Shown: positions 1 through 8,469, counted from the first letter of the stretch. The stretch is DNA of 38,170 nt from Pseudoselenomonas ruminantium (GCA_902781305.1 CACZIV010000048.1:1-38170), one strand, 5' to 3'. Numbers and translations: made by a program. Notes: generated by a model not told the origin, from the sequence alone.

Positions 1-194
1 CTATTTCTGTATCGGAAAGTAAGTTTGCTTAGGTTGCTTAGATTTTTTATCGGTTTTTATCAACTTTTTATAAGTTATGCTTGACTGTTAAAAGCCTCCT
101 TGCAGTTGTAAACAATATGAACAAACATTATTTCGCGAACCAAGCAACAAAATCCTGCCGATATTACAGTTTTTCCCAATTATAATTTGTAATA
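1..194. other. AT-rich window edge, no gene seen
   Basis: No ORF with a ribosome site, no tRNA-like fold and no clear terminator was found here. The stretch is AT-rich, with short direct repetitions of TTTTTATC-like sequence. It lies downstream of the leftward ROK kinase gene and may hold only its 3' untranslated end. Confidence 0.5.
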
Positions 195-1070
195 TTAAAA
201 AGCACGCAGATTAGCCACCGCTCCAAGCAGGTTGGCATCATTGCCATGCTGGCAGGGCAGCAACTTTGGCTTTACATGAGCCACGCCTACGCTCATGAGG
301 ATTTTCTGCAAGTGCTCATTTATGGTCGGGATAAAGTCCGGACGAGAGCTGATGGCACCGCCAAAGAGAATGGCTTCGGGATCAAAGGTATACTGGATGA
401 TATAGGCAGCCCTAGCCAGATATTCATACATCTGATCAATCAAGCGGGCTGCATCGACATCGCCCTGCTCTTTGAGCGCAAAAACCTTGCAACCATCATA
501 GGTATCCACCGGCACGTTACGGATTTTGGCCAACTGGCGGCAAAGACCGCCCGTAGAGCCCACTTCACTCAGGATATCATAGTCATCATTCATGACCATA
601 TAGCCAAATTCACCGCCATGCTGATGTGGGCCATGTATTATTTTCCCATCATGTACCAAAGCGCCACCAACGCCCGTACCAATCACGAAATACGCCAGGT
701 TCCGATACGCACGACCAGCGCCAGTCCATGCTTCGCCCAAAGCCGCACAGTTGGCATCATTTTCAATCGTGACCATCATGCCCAGCCGCTCCGACAACGC
801 CTGCCGGATGGGGAATTCATGGATGTAGTCCAAGGCGCTGCTGCCGCCGATAATCCCCGTCTGATTATTGACCGCTCCCGGCATGCTGAAACCAGCCCCA
901 CAGATTTCCCTGCCCTCGCTCAGCTGCTGCCGTACCTGCACAACCTCTTGATAGAACTGTTCCAAAGTTGCCGGCGTCGCAAAGCTTCCCTTTTCCTGCA
1001 AATTTCCACTTGCATCGACCAAAGCATACTTCACACTACTGCCGCCCACATCATAAGCCAGATAATTCAA
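195..1070 (-). CDS. ROK family sugar kinase (glucokinase-like)
   Basis: Predicted cytosolic ATP-dependent kinase of the ROK family, phosphorylating glucose or another hexose or amino sugar. The N-terminus has the ATP-binding motif AYDVGGSSVKYALVD. The middle has the ROK signature region GTGVGGALVHDGKIIHG followed by HGGEFGYM, where E and H sit in the sugar- and zinc-binding neighbourhood. The classic CxCGxxGC zinc knot is not evident; SEVGSTGGLC stands in its place, as in zinc-less ROK subgroups. I chose a TTG start at 1070 (about 291 aa) because AAGGAG lies about 10 nt before it. A GTG at 1079 is in frame but almost touches the ribosome site. The gene stands alone, so its substrate cannot be inferred from neighbours. 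Confidence 0.85.
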   Translation of the reverse strand: MNYLAYDVGGSSVKYALVDASGNLQEKGSFATPATLEQFYQEVVQVRQQLSEGREICGAGFSMPGAVNNQTGIIGGSSALDYIHEFPIRQALSERLGMMVTIENDANCAALGEAWTGAGRAYRNLAYFVIGTGVGGALVHDGKIIHGPHQHGGEFGYMVMNDDYDILSEVGSTGGLCRQLAKIRNVPVDTYDGCKVFALKEQGDVDAARLIDQMYEYLARAAYIIQYTFDPEAILFGGAISSRPDFIPTINEHLQKILMSVGVAHVKPKLLPCQHGNDANLLGAVANLRAF

Positions 1071-1259
1071 TTTCGTCACGCTCCTTCTTGATTCTTATTG
1101 TATCAAAAACCAGTCCAGGCAGGCAGTAGATTGTCAGAACTCTGATACATTGTTACAAAATTGGGCATGAATTCCAACGCAAATTGAAACCATGCCACAG
1201 AAATAGATAAATTGCAGTTTGTCGGTGCGTGCTAAATTTTTTTGTTACAGGCTCAGTTT

Positions 1260-1454
1260 GGGCGGAGGTGGTAATACTTTTCGCCGTTGCACTAAATGAC
1301 CCACAAGTAAATGTATGAGCTTTTTAGTTACCTGCGCCGGGCAAGACCGGCGGCGCGTATGTTCAGCGCAATATTTAGTCTATGCCGTTTGTGGGCCAGT
1401 CCTCACTGCGTTCGGACAGTCGTTCCACGGCGAAAAGCATCACCACCTCCGCCC
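1260..1454 (+). repeat. Structured palindromic element A (family 1)
   Basis: An element of about 195 nt is closed by a long imperfect stem: GGGCGGAGGTGGTAATAC at 1260-1277 pairs with the end of the element at 1428-1454, with only A/C mismatches. Inside lie a GC-rich mini-hairpin (GCGCCGG/CCGGCGG, about 1334-1355), a GACCCAC/GTGGGCC pairing, and the motif TCACTGCGTTC at 1403-1413 held between GTCC and GGAC. It aligns over its whole length with element B in reverse orientation, and the outer stems differ while still pairing. The function is unknown. It could be a structured RNA or a DNA-level palindromic repeat. Confidence 0.7.
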
Positions 1455-1562
1455 TAAGTTGCGTCTGTATAAAATGAATTTTTCTCGGTAATAAGCAGCA
1501 AGTACATCGATGTTCTCGTTACGAGGGTAACGCATTCGTGGCAATAACTTAATCCGTAACAT

Positions 1563-1756
1563 GGGGTGAACGGGGAGTGCTTTTTCTGTTAGGAGCGACT
1601 GCCTGAACGCAGTGAAGGCCGGCCCCATGTAGAACTTGGCTAAGCAAATACGCTGAAAGCAGCGCCGTTGGCCTGCCCGGCGCGGGTAACTGGACAGCTA
1701 TTTTTTCCGAGGGGGTCGTTTAGCGGAAAACAGAAAAAGTACTCCCCGTTCGCCCC
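1563..1756 (-). repeat. Structured palindromic element B (family 1, inverted copy)
   Basis: This element of about 194 nt is homologous to element A but lies in the opposite orientation. The outer arms GGGGTGAACGGGGAGTGC (from 1563) and its near-complement ending at 1756 share no sequence with A's arms yet pair over about 27 bp. Conserved with A on the minus strand are CTAAACGACCC, AGTTACCCGCGCCGGGCA, TTCAGCG, and TCACTGCGTTC (GAACGCAGTGA on plus at 1605-1615) flanked by complementary GCCT/AGGC. The 105 bp between A and B (1455-1562) show only small dyads such as CTCGTTACGAG. A 62-codon ORF across this region has no credible ribosome site and is left out. Confidence 0.7.
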
Positions 1757-1820
1757 TGACAACGTATGAACTGTATACCTTTATCACGAGCTCCCCCACA
1801 AACTGCAAGTTACATAAGTC

Positions 1821-3269
1821 TTAGAAGCGGAAATCCCGCTTGTCGGAATGTTTGATGGCTTCGATATGCTCAGCGGCAATCTGGCGCACTTTTTCCTTAG
1901 GGATTTTCTTGAGTTCTTCTTCCACGAGTTTATAGCCCAGTTCCCTGGTTTCCTCGCTGGCATAGTCCGTCAGATACTCGGTTAACGTCATCAATGCATT
2001 GGGATGGCAACAGTTGACAATCTGCCCGCTCTTGCACAGGCTCATGAAGCGGTCACCCGTACGCCCTTCCCGATAACAGGCCGTGCAGAAGGAAGGAATA
2101 TGTCCCGTTTCCATCAGCCATTTGATTACTTCATCAAGTGTGCGCTGGTCGGACACATTGAACTGTTCCGTATCCGTGGGCCGTTCCTTTTCCGTGTAGC
2201 CGCCCACGCTGGTACGGCTAGCACCGCTGACCTGGCTGATACCCACCTGCAACATACGCTCCCGCACCTGCTCAGACTCGCGGGTAGAGATAATCATGCC
2301 GGTATACGGTACAGCCAAACGAATGCAGGCCGCAATCTTCGTGAAGATTTCATCGCTGATGGAGTTGTCAAATGCTTCCGGGTCGATATCATCAGCCTTT
2401 TTCACACGCGGTACGGAAATGGTATGCGGGCCGACTCCATGCACAGCCTCAAGATGCTCTGCGTGCATGAGCAGGCCGGCAAACTCATACTTATAGCCTT
2501 CCAGACCAAAGAGCACGCCAAGGCCTACATCATCTATGCCGCCTTCCATAGCCCTGTCCATGGCTTCGGTATGGTAAGCATAATCGTGCTTCGGCCCCGT
2601 GGGATGGAGCCGCTCGTAGCTTTCCTTATGGTAGGTTTCCTGAAAGAGAATATAGGTGCCAATGCCTGCCTCTTTGAGCTTGCGGTAGTTTTCCACCGTG
2701 GTAGCCGCGATATTCACATTCACGCGACGGATAGCACCGTTTTTATGCTTAATGCTGTAAATCGTATGAATACATTCCAAAATATATTCCAACGGATTAT
2801 TGAAGGGGTCTTCGCCGGCTTCAATGGCCAGACGTTTATGTCCCATATCCTGCAACGCCATAACCTCGGCCCGCACTTCCTCCTGCGTGAGTTTCTTGCG
2901 GGGAATATGTTTGTTTTGTCCATGATAAGGACAGTAGACACAGCCATTTACACAGTAATTGGATAAATACAGCGGCGCAAACAGCACAATGCGGTTGCCG
3001 TAAAACGCCTGCTTGATTTCCTCGGCAATCGTGTACATGCGGGCAACCCGTTCCGGGTCTTCACAGGCCAGCAGTACCGAGGCCTCCCGATGGCTCAGGC
3101 CCTTGCAGGTATAGCCCGTACCCGTCTTGACTGGCCGGGCTTTTTCCAATATTTCATCAATCAGGGCAAAATTATCCTTGTTGGCTTCCGCATAGGCCAG
3201 CGTCTCGCGGATTTCTGCATCATTAATAAATTCTTCGGCACGCAAAGAATGGGGATTGTATTCTATCAT
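1821..3269 (-). CDS. hydG: [FeFe]-hydrogenase maturation radical SAM tyrosine lyase HydG
   Basis: HydG cleaves tyrosine to make the CO and CN ligands of the [FeFe]-hydrogenase H-cluster. The radical-SAM cluster motif CVNGCVYC sits at about residues 106-113. The C-terminus has the HydG-specific second-cluster motif CTACYREGRTGDRFMSLC, which separates it from its relative ThiH. At about 482 aa the length matches the family. The second ATG at 3269 is preferred over 3278, because GGAAG lies about 10 nt before it whereas the first ATG abuts the ribosome site. An upstream TATACT -10 box is visible near 3315. No hydE, hydF or catalytic hydrogenase is in the window, but a hydrogenase-like sensor lies at 10827-12587. 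Confidence 0.93.
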   Translation of the reverse strand: MIEYNPHSLRAEEFINDAEIRETLAYAEANKDNFALIDEILEKARPVKTGTGYTCKGLSHREASVLLACEDPERVARMYTIAEEIKQAFYGNRIVLFAPLYLSNYCVNGCVYCPYHGQNKHIPRKKLTQEEVRAEVMALQDMGHKRLAIEAGEDPFNNPLEYILECIHTIYSIKHKNGAIRRVNVNIAATTVENYRKLKEAGIGTYILFQETYHKESYERLHPTGPKHDYAYHTEAMDRAMEGGIDDVGLGVLFGLEGYKYEFAGLLMHAEHLEAVHGVGPHTISVPRVKKADDIDPEAFDNSISDEIFTKIAACIRLAVPYTGMIISTRESEQVRERMLQVGISQVSGASRTSVGGYTEKERPTDTEQFNVSDQRTLDEVIKWLMETGHIPSFCTACYREGRTGDRFMSLCKSGQIVNCCHPNALMTLTEYLTDYASEETRELGYKLVEEELKKIPKEKVRQIAAEHIEAIKHSDKRDFRF

Positions 3270-3364
3270 AATGGTCATCTTCCTTTCGCTTACAAAAGCT
3301 CTCTAACCATTAGTATAGCACAATCCCCATATTCATGATAATTAATTTTCGTGTTTTATCCTGT

Positions 3365-4711
3365 TTACACCCGAATCAGCTTAATATGCCCCCGGCAATA
3401 ACGATAAAGAATTCCGATAAAAATCCCCGTAATCAGCCAGCTCACGGGATAGCAGGCCATCAGCGTGCCATAGTCGGGACTGGCAGGGAAAAGCGTATAA
3501 AGCCAGGTAATGCGCACGCCGCAGATACCCACAAGCGCCAGCAGTGCCGGCGGCAGGGAAAAGCCATAGCCACGCAGAGCACCGGACAACACGTCGATAA
3601 ACACCTGCAAAAACTGCGGTGCCACGATATACCAAAAGCGGATAATGCCCAGTTCCACTACCGTTTCATCGGCATTGAACAAGGACAGGAACTCCCGCGC
3701 AAAGCCAATCACGATAACGCCCATCATCACGGTAAAGGCAATATCCAGCCCCATGCCCACCTTGGTAATCTGGAAACAGCGTGGGAGATTCCCCGCACCG
3801 TAATTCTGACTCACAAAAGTTGTCGTTGCCTGCGCAAAGGCGTTGAGCACGCAGTAAACATTGACCTCAATGGCAAAAGCCGCCGCCGAAGCCGCCATAG
3901 CATCCGGCCCCAAACTGTTCACTGCCGCCTGAATCAAAATATTGGAAAACGAAAAGACCATGCCCTGAATGCCCGCAGGCAGTCCAATGGCAACAATATC
4001 CCGCAGCAAATGCCCGTTCAGCGCAAAGCCGTCAAAATGCAGTCGCAAAATATCCTGCGAATGAGTCAAGAACCAGAACAGGATAAAGGCACTGACGCCA
4101 GTTGCCACAACCGTAGCGAGTGCCACGCCCATAACGCCCCAGCCCCAAAGGACAAAGAGCAAATCCAGCGCGATATTGACCACACTGGCCACAGCCAGCG
4201 CCAGGAGCGGCGTGCGCGTATCCCCGCGGGCGCGCAGGATAGCCGCTTCAAAATTATACATGCCGATAAAGGGCAGGCCCAAAAGATACACCCGCAAGTA
4301 AGTTTCTGCCATCTCCTCGACTTCAGCCGGTACATCCAGCCAGTTGATAATCGGCGTGGCCATCAGCTCACCAAAGAGCAGCAAAGCAAAGCCTGTCGCC
4401 ACCGCCAGGGCAAAGGACGTCTGCACCGCTGTGCCAACCTTTTCGGGCTTCTTCGCCCCGATAAAACGGGCAATCACCACATTTGAGCCAAGGGAAAGCC
4501 CCATAAAGAGGTTGACCAATATCCCGATAACGGAGATATTATTCCCCACAGCCGCCATGGCATTCTTGCCCACAAACTGCCCCAGAACGGCCACATCAGC
4601 CGCATTAAAGAGTTGCTGCAAAACGCCGGTAAGCGCTAACGGAATCGCAAAAATAATCAGCTTATCCCAAAAAGAGCCATGAAGCATATCCATGTCCCTT
4701 GTGTTTAACAT
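3365..4711 (-). CDS. MATE family multidrug/metabolite efflux transporter
   Basis: An integral inner-membrane cation-coupled exporter of about 448 aa with roughly 12 hydrophobic segments in two repeated halves. The start MLNTRDMDMLHGSFWDKLIIF, followed by ALTGVLQQLFNAADVAVLGQF, is typical of Firmicutes MATE proteins of the NorM/DinF superfamily; the substrate cannot be told. The ATG at 4711 follows GAGGTG. A GTG three codons earlier overlaps that ribosome site and is disfavoured. It has its own promoter (4757-4784) and is separated from hydG by 95 bp. Confidence 0.9.
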   Translation of the reverse strand: MLNTRDMDMLHGSFWDKLIIFAIPLALTGVLQQLFNAADVAVLGQFVGKNAMAAVGNNISVIGILVNLFMGLSLGSNVVIARFIGAKKPEKVGTAVQTSFALAVATGFALLLFGELMATPIINWLDVPAEVEEMAETYLRVYLLGLPFIGMYNFEAAILRARGDTRTPLLALAVASVVNIALDLLFVLWGWGVMGVALATVVATGVSAFILFWFLTHSQDILRLHFDGFALNGHLLRDIVAIGLPAGIQGMVFSFSNILIQAAVNSLGPDAMAASAAAFAIEVNVYCVLNAFAQATTTFVSQNYGAGNLPRCFQITKVGMGLDIAFTVMMGVIVIGFAREFLSLFNADETVVELGIIRFWYIVAPQFLQVFIDVLSGALRGYGFSLPPALLALVGICGVRITWLYTLFPASPDYGTLMACYPVSWLITGIFIGILYRYCRGHIKLIRV

Positions 4712-4756
4712 TCTATTCACCTCAATATACTTACGTCAACGTCAAAATGCTATCTT

Positions 4757-4784
4757 ATTATAACGCACCGCCAAAAATAAACAA
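4757..4784 (-). promoter_or_regulatory. Promoter of the MATE transporter gene
   Basis: On the minus strand, TTGTTT (4784-4779), a 16-bp spacer and a perfect TATAAT (4762-4757) precede the gene. The short leader contains a tandem TTGACGTTGACG, a possible operator. A dyad at about 4780-4815 (CACCTGC/GCAGGTG with a T-rich minus-strand tail) overlaps the -35 side and could stop antisense transcription. Confidence 0.6.
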
Positions 4785-4892
4785 CACCTGCCAGAAAATT
4801 TTTCTGCAGGTGCGTTGTCCCTTCTGATTTTATGTTACAATAGGGGCAGTGATTTACGCAAAAACTTCAATATATATTGCAGGAGGTACATG

Positions 4893-5675
4893 ATGGAAAA
4901 ACTCGGATTTATCGGCATGGGGAATATGGCACAGGCACTCGCCGCAGGTTTTATCAACGCCGGCGCCATTGCCAGAGAAAACGTCTACGCCTTTGCCCCC
5001 AATCAGGAAAAACTGGCTAAAAATGCCGCCGCTATCGGCTTTACCGCAGTTAAGACCGTGCAGAAACTGGCAGATACCTGTGATACATTGGTAATGGCCT
5101 GCAAGCCCTATCAGATTGAAAGCGTTTTGGCAGAGCTTGGCGACAGATTAAAGGGCAAAGCCCTAATCTCCATCGCCGCCGGCTGGGACTTTGCCCGCTA
5201 TGAAAAGTTACTGCCCCAAGGCACCCGCCTGCAGTTCATCATGCCCAACACTCCGGCAATGGTCGGTGAAGGGGTGCTGCTCTTTGAGGAAAAAAATACC
5301 CTTACGGCAGAGGAACACACAGAAGTCAAAAAACTCTTTGCCGCCGTGGGCTTGGTGCAGGAACTGCCCAGTCATCTCATGGGCATCGGCGGCACCGTCA
5401 CCGGCTGCGGCCCGGCTTTTGTCGACCTCTTTATCGAGGCTTACGGCGATGCAGCAGTAAAATACGGCTTAAAACGCGAAGATGCCTACAAGCTGATTTC
5501 CCAAATGGTGCTCGGCTCGGCAAAACTTCAGCTCGCAACTGGCACCCATCCCGGCGTGCTCAAAGATAATGTCTGCAGCCCGGCAGGAACGACTATTCGC
5601 GGGGTAACGGCACTTGAAGAATATGGTCTGCGAAACGCTTGCATTAAATCCGTTGATGCGATTATGAATAAATAA
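4893..5675 (+). CDS. proC: Pyrroline-5-carboxylate reductase
   Basis: Catalyses the last step of proline synthesis, reducing 1-pyrroline-5-carboxylate to L-proline with NAD(P)H, in the cytosol as a homo-oligomer. The N-terminal Rossmann motif is GFIGMGNMAQALAAGF. The C-terminal half carries the P5CR signature, starting at LKDNVCSPAGTTIRGV and continuing through ALEEYG. At 260 aa it is of normal length. The second of two adjacent ATGs (4890 and 4893) is chosen for spacing from AGGAGG. The gene is monocistronic, convergent with nirJ2, and followed directly by palindromic element C, which could act as its 3' end. Confidence 0.95.
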   Translation: MEKLGFIGMGNMAQALAAGFINAGAIARENVYAFAPNQEKLAKNAAAIGFTAVKTVQKLADTCDTLVMACKPYQIESVLAELGDRLKGKALISIAAGWDFARYEKLLPQGTRLQFIMPNTPAMVGEGVLLFEEKNTLTAEEHTEVKKLFAAVGLVQELPSHLMGIGGTVTGCGPAFVDLFIEAYGDAAVKYGLKREDAYKLISQMVLGSAKLQLATGTHPGVLKDNVCSPAGTTIRGVTALEEYGLRNACIKSVDAIMNK

Positions 5676-5683
5676 GAAAGATC

Positions 5684-5906
5684 GTACCTTCGAAGGCGGC
5701 GGAGCGGCCGGAAACTGGTCACGACTACGCTAAGACCGCTGGCTAAAAATCATTTTTGCCTCTTATAAAACGCATAGCATCTAAACTCACTGCGTTCAAA
5801 CAGTAGATGCTATGCGTTTTTTCTTGTGGTGGGCAAAAATGATTTTCTTTACGCCAGCGGCCATACGCTTCGCTGTGGCCAGTTCCCGGCCGCTCCGCCT
5901 TAGTAC
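5684..5906 (+). repeat. Giant hairpin element C (family 2)
   Basis: An imperfect palindrome of about 223 bp. From outside in it has: an outer stem (GGCGGAGCGGCCGG on the left, its complement ending GCCTTAGTAC on the right); an internal loop with CACGACTACGCT facing ACGCTTCGCTG; a stem AAATCATTTTTGCC/GGCAAAAATGATTT; a small internal loop; a 15-16-bp stem (AACGCATAGCATCTA and its complement); and an apical loop AACTCACTGCGTTCAAACAG (motif TCACTGCGTTC at 5787-5797). It begins 9 bp after the proC stop codon. No ORF inside it is credible. Confidence 0.75.
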
Positions 5907-6049
5907 CTGCTTTACTGATTGTTGTTCGCGACTTCACTGCTTCAATGCAGCCTACCGACCTTTTCTTCATTTGCCAACACGTTCATAACAGGCACGCCCC
6001 CCCCACCGCCGATGTAAACCAGCGCAAGGGAACCGATGCGCAAAGTAAC

Positions 6050-6259
6050 GTAGGGCGGGGCCGTCAGGCTTGCCGCAGCGAAGCGTTTGCTCTATCGCGT
6101 CAAGAAATCATTTTTTGCCCATTCCACTAAAAATAACGGGAAACGTCTTTGTTTGAACGCAGTGAGTTTAGACGTTTCCCGTTATATAAAAGGCAAAAAA
6201 TGATTTTAGCGAGAGAGCAAAGCGAAGTCGTGGCAAGCCTGACGGTCCCGCCCGACTAC
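6050..6259 (-). repeat. Giant hairpin element D (family 2, inverted copy)
   Basis: The reverse-orientation relative of element C, about 210 bp. Read on the minus strand it keeps the same conserved blocks as C (CACGACTTCGCT, AAATCATTTTTTGCC, apical AAACTCACTGCGTTCAAACA, the complement of the second block, ACGCTTCGCTG) in the same order. The outer stem (GGGCGGGACCGTCAGGCTTG) and the apical stem (ATAACGGGAAACGTCT) differ from C but remain self-complementary. It ends 25 bp from the nirJ2 stop codon. The C-D interval (5907-6049) has no ORF with a ribosome site and shows nothing else recognisable. Confidence 0.75.
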
Positions 6260-6284
6260 CACGAACCCACGGTGGTAATCAATC

Positions 6285-7283
6285 TTACTCTCCTCTGCGT
6301 CCATGATAGAGACACCAAGGCTCCTCCGCCATATAGTCCCCGCCATGGTAATATGCAGCTCTGGCCCGGCACCCGCCGCAGACACCTTTATAGTTGCAGC
6401 TGCCGCACCCGCCGCTATATTCGAGCGTACGCAGTTTTTTCAGCACTTCGCTGTTATTCCAGATTTCATCAAAGGGCGTATCATGCACATCACCCAATTC
6501 CATATTGAGGTAAGCACAGGGCTGTACCTTACCCCGCGGGCTGATGATGCAATAGCTAAGGCCTGCCAGACAGCCACGGTGGAATCGCGTCTTGATGCCC
6601 AGCTGGTCAGCAATGCGCAAGAACTGTGGTGCACAGGTCGGCTTTAACTCGATATCCACTTCCTGCTGTTTCTTCATAATGCGGGTCAGCACATCTTCAT
6701 ACTGCTCCGCCCGCAAGGATTCTTCCTCGATGGTCGCCGCTCTGCCGGTCGGCACCAGGAAGAAGAAATGATGGGCCTTAGCGCCGATTTCCACGGCAAA
6801 ATCCGTCATGGCTTCGAGTTCCTGCTGATTCCAATCCATCACCGTCGTATGAATCTGAAAGGGCAGGCCCACTTCGCGGCAGTTCTTCATGCCCTGCACC
6901 GCGCCATCCCAGCCACCGGGGAAGGCGCGGAATTTGTCGTGCTTTTCCTTGTCCAGCGAATCCAGCGAAATCCCCATGCCTCTAGCCCCGGCCTCTTTCA
7001 AGGCTTTGGCCATTTCGAGCGTAATCAGCGTGCCGTTGGTGCCAAACACCGGGAAAAGCCCCAAATCGGACGCATATTTCACCAGCTCCACAATATCCGG
7101 GCGGGTCAATGGTTCGCCGCCGGAGAAAATCATGATTTTAAAACCGGCCTTAGCGATTTCCCGCAGGAGTTTTTTAGCTTCTTCTGTGGAGAGTTCATCC
7201 TCTGCCTTGCAGCCTGCATCACGGTAGCAATGGGCGCAGTACATATTGCAGTTGTTGGTCGTATTCCAGGATACAATTTTCAT
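6285..7283 (-). CDS. nirJ2: Radical SAM/SPASM protein NirJ2 (AhbD-like, haem biosynthesis)
   Basis: A radical SAM enzyme of 332 aa with the cluster motif CNMYCAHC near the N-terminus, the SAM-binding SGGEPLTRPD, and a cysteine-rich SPASM tail (GCGSCNYKGVCGGCRARAAYY) for auxiliary clusters. The pair with the adjacent homologue matches the NirJ1/NirJ2 arrangement in Negativicutes and Heliobacteria. These are related to AhbC and AhbD of the sirohaem-dependent haem pathway, where AhbD decarboxylates Fe-coproporphyrin to haem b. The ATG follows GGAGGG at good spacing. It lies 34 bp downstream of nirJ1 in the same orientation, probably as one transcript with it. The exact porphyrin substrate is inferred from family and context. 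Confidence 0.82.
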   Translation of the reverse strand: MKIVSWNTTNNCNMYCAHCYRDAGCKAEDELSTEEAKKLLREIAKAGFKIMIFSGGEPLTRPDIVELVKYASDLGLFPVFGTNGTLITLEMAKALKEAGARGMGISLDSLDKEKHDKFRAFPGGWDGAVQGMKNCREVGLPFQIHTTVMDWNQQELEAMTDFAVEIGAKAHHFFFLVPTGRAATIEEESLRAEQYEDVLTRIMKKQQEVDIELKPTCAPQFLRIADQLGIKTRFHRGCLAGLSYCIISPRGKVQPCAYLNMELGDVHDTPFDEIWNNSEVLKKLRTLEYSGGCGSCNYKGVCGGCRARAAYYHGGDYMAEEPWCLYHGRRGE

Positions 7284-7317
7284 TTTGCGCCCTCCTCACT
7301 TGATGCCGATTTCTTCA

Positions 7318-8469
7318 TCAGCAGGAAGGGTCCGATTCCCAGAAGTCCCCCGTCACCGCTTCAGCACGCGTACGGAAGTTGCCGTTGCAGTTATCGAGGA
7401 ACTTGCACTTGGCGCAGCGGCCTTTGAGCAGGGGCTTTCTATCCTTCAAACCAGCCAGAATCGGGCTTGCCGAAACATCTGTCCAAATATCGCCGAACTT
7501 TCTTTCCCGCACATTGCCAAAGGTATGGTGCTGGGTAAACTGGTCCGGGTGGACATAGCCCAGCGGGTCAACCTCGCCAAAGGCAATACCGGAGCGGTTG
7601 CCGCCGTTCATGGAAATGTACTTCTTAATCTGCGCTGCCGTTTCATCACGGCCTTCGGCCAAGGCCTTCAGATACATATAGACGCCATCACAGTGATTGT
7701 CCACCGTGAGGATTTCCTTTTCGAGGCCCCGTTCTTCAAAGTCGCGGGTACGGCGGATAATCGTGTCCATCGCCTTGCGGGACTGCTCCGGCGTTACATC
7801 CTGATTGACCATCTTTTCCCCGCGGCCGGAGTATACGAGATGATAGAAGCATACGCGATTGATGCCCTTTTCCTCGATAAAATCGAAAATGTTGTCGAGT
7901 TCTTCAATATTATGGTGATTGATGGTAAAGCGCAGGCCCACACGCTGGCCTACAGCCACGCAGTTTTCAATGCCCTGCATGGCCTTTTCATAAGCGCCCT
8001 CCACGCCACGGAACTTATCGTTGACGTCTTTGAGTCCGTCCAAAGAAATGCCCACATAGCCCACGCCGATATCCTTGATGCGTTGGGCAACTTCCCTCGT
8101 AATCAAGGTGCCATTTGTCGAAAGGGTTGGCCTTACGCCCTTTTTCTGCGCGTATTCTGCCAACTCGAAAAAGTCCGGACGAATCAACGGCTCCCCGCCG
8201 GAGAACAACAGCACCGGCACATGGAAATCAGCCAAATCGTCAATAAACTTTTTGGCTTCTTCCGTCGTAAGCTCATCTTTGTACTTCTGCGCATCCGACT
8301 GCATATAGCAGTGCATGCACTTGAGATTGCAGGTTTTCGTGGAATTCCAGACCACCACCGGCCCCATGCCTTCGGCCGCCCCATTTCGCATCGTGTGGGC
8401 ATTTTTCGTATAGCGCAGATTATCCCCATAATATTCTCGCGCAAATAACAGCTTCGTTACACTAATCAT
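7318..8469 (-). CDS. nirJ1: Radical SAM/SPASM protein NirJ1 (AhbC-like, haem biosynthesis)
   Basis: A radical SAM enzyme of 383 aa. The N-terminal extension (MISVTKLLFAREYYGDNLRY) before the CNLKCMHC cluster motif is typical of NirJ1. SGGEPLIRPD and TLSTNGTLIT belong to the SAM-binding core, and the C-terminus has the SPASM cysteines CAKCKFLDNCNGNFRTRA. AhbC-type enzymes remove acetate side chains from a sirohaem derivative to give Fe-coproporphyrin, which NirJ2/AhbD could then turn into haem. The ATG is preceded by AGGAGAAGG. It is the first structural gene after the TetR regulator (30 bp gap), so the order tetR-nirJ1-nirJ2 probably forms an operon. Confidence 0.82.
   Translation of the reverse strand: MISVTKLLFAREYYGDNLRYTKNAHTMRNGAAEGMGPVVVWNSTKTCNLKCMHCYMQSDAQKYKDELTTEEAKKFIDDLADFHVPVLLFSGGEPLIRPDFFELAEYAQKKGVRPTLSTNGTLITREVAQRIKDIGVGYVGISLDGLKDVNDKFRGVEGAYEKAMQGIENCVAVGQRVGLRFTINHHNIEELDNIFDFIEEKGINRVCFYHLVYSGRGEKMVNQDVTPEQSRKAMDTIIRRTRDFEERGLEKEILTVDNHCDGVYMYLKALAEGRDETAAQIKKYISMNGGNRSGIAFGEVDPLGYVHPDQFTQHHTFGNVRERKFGDIWTDVSASPILAGLKDRKPLLKGRCAKCKFLDNCNGNFRTRAEAVTGDFWESDPSC

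Noticed and set aside
246-1091. Long plus-strand ORF of 281 codons opposite the ROK kinase
   Set aside because: Shadow of a clearly recognisable gene on the other strand, low-complexity composition, no ribosome site. The same applies to the 383-codon ORF at 3335-4486 and the 400-codon ORF at 7246-8448.
1440-1628. 62-codon minus-strand ORF between the ROK kinase gene and hydG
   Set aside because: It lies across the arms of structured elements A and B and has no ribosome site.
5684-6259. Retron msr/msd or integron attC site as the explanation of elements C and D
   Set aside because: No reverse transcriptase or integrase is near, and the conserved attC end boxes are absent. An unlinked trans-acting partner remains possible.
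6149-6508. 119-codon plus-strand ORF starting MFERSEFRRF
   Set aside because: It begins in the loop and arm of palindromic element D and then runs antisense to nirJ2; no ribosome site. The FERSEF word is the loop motif in translation.
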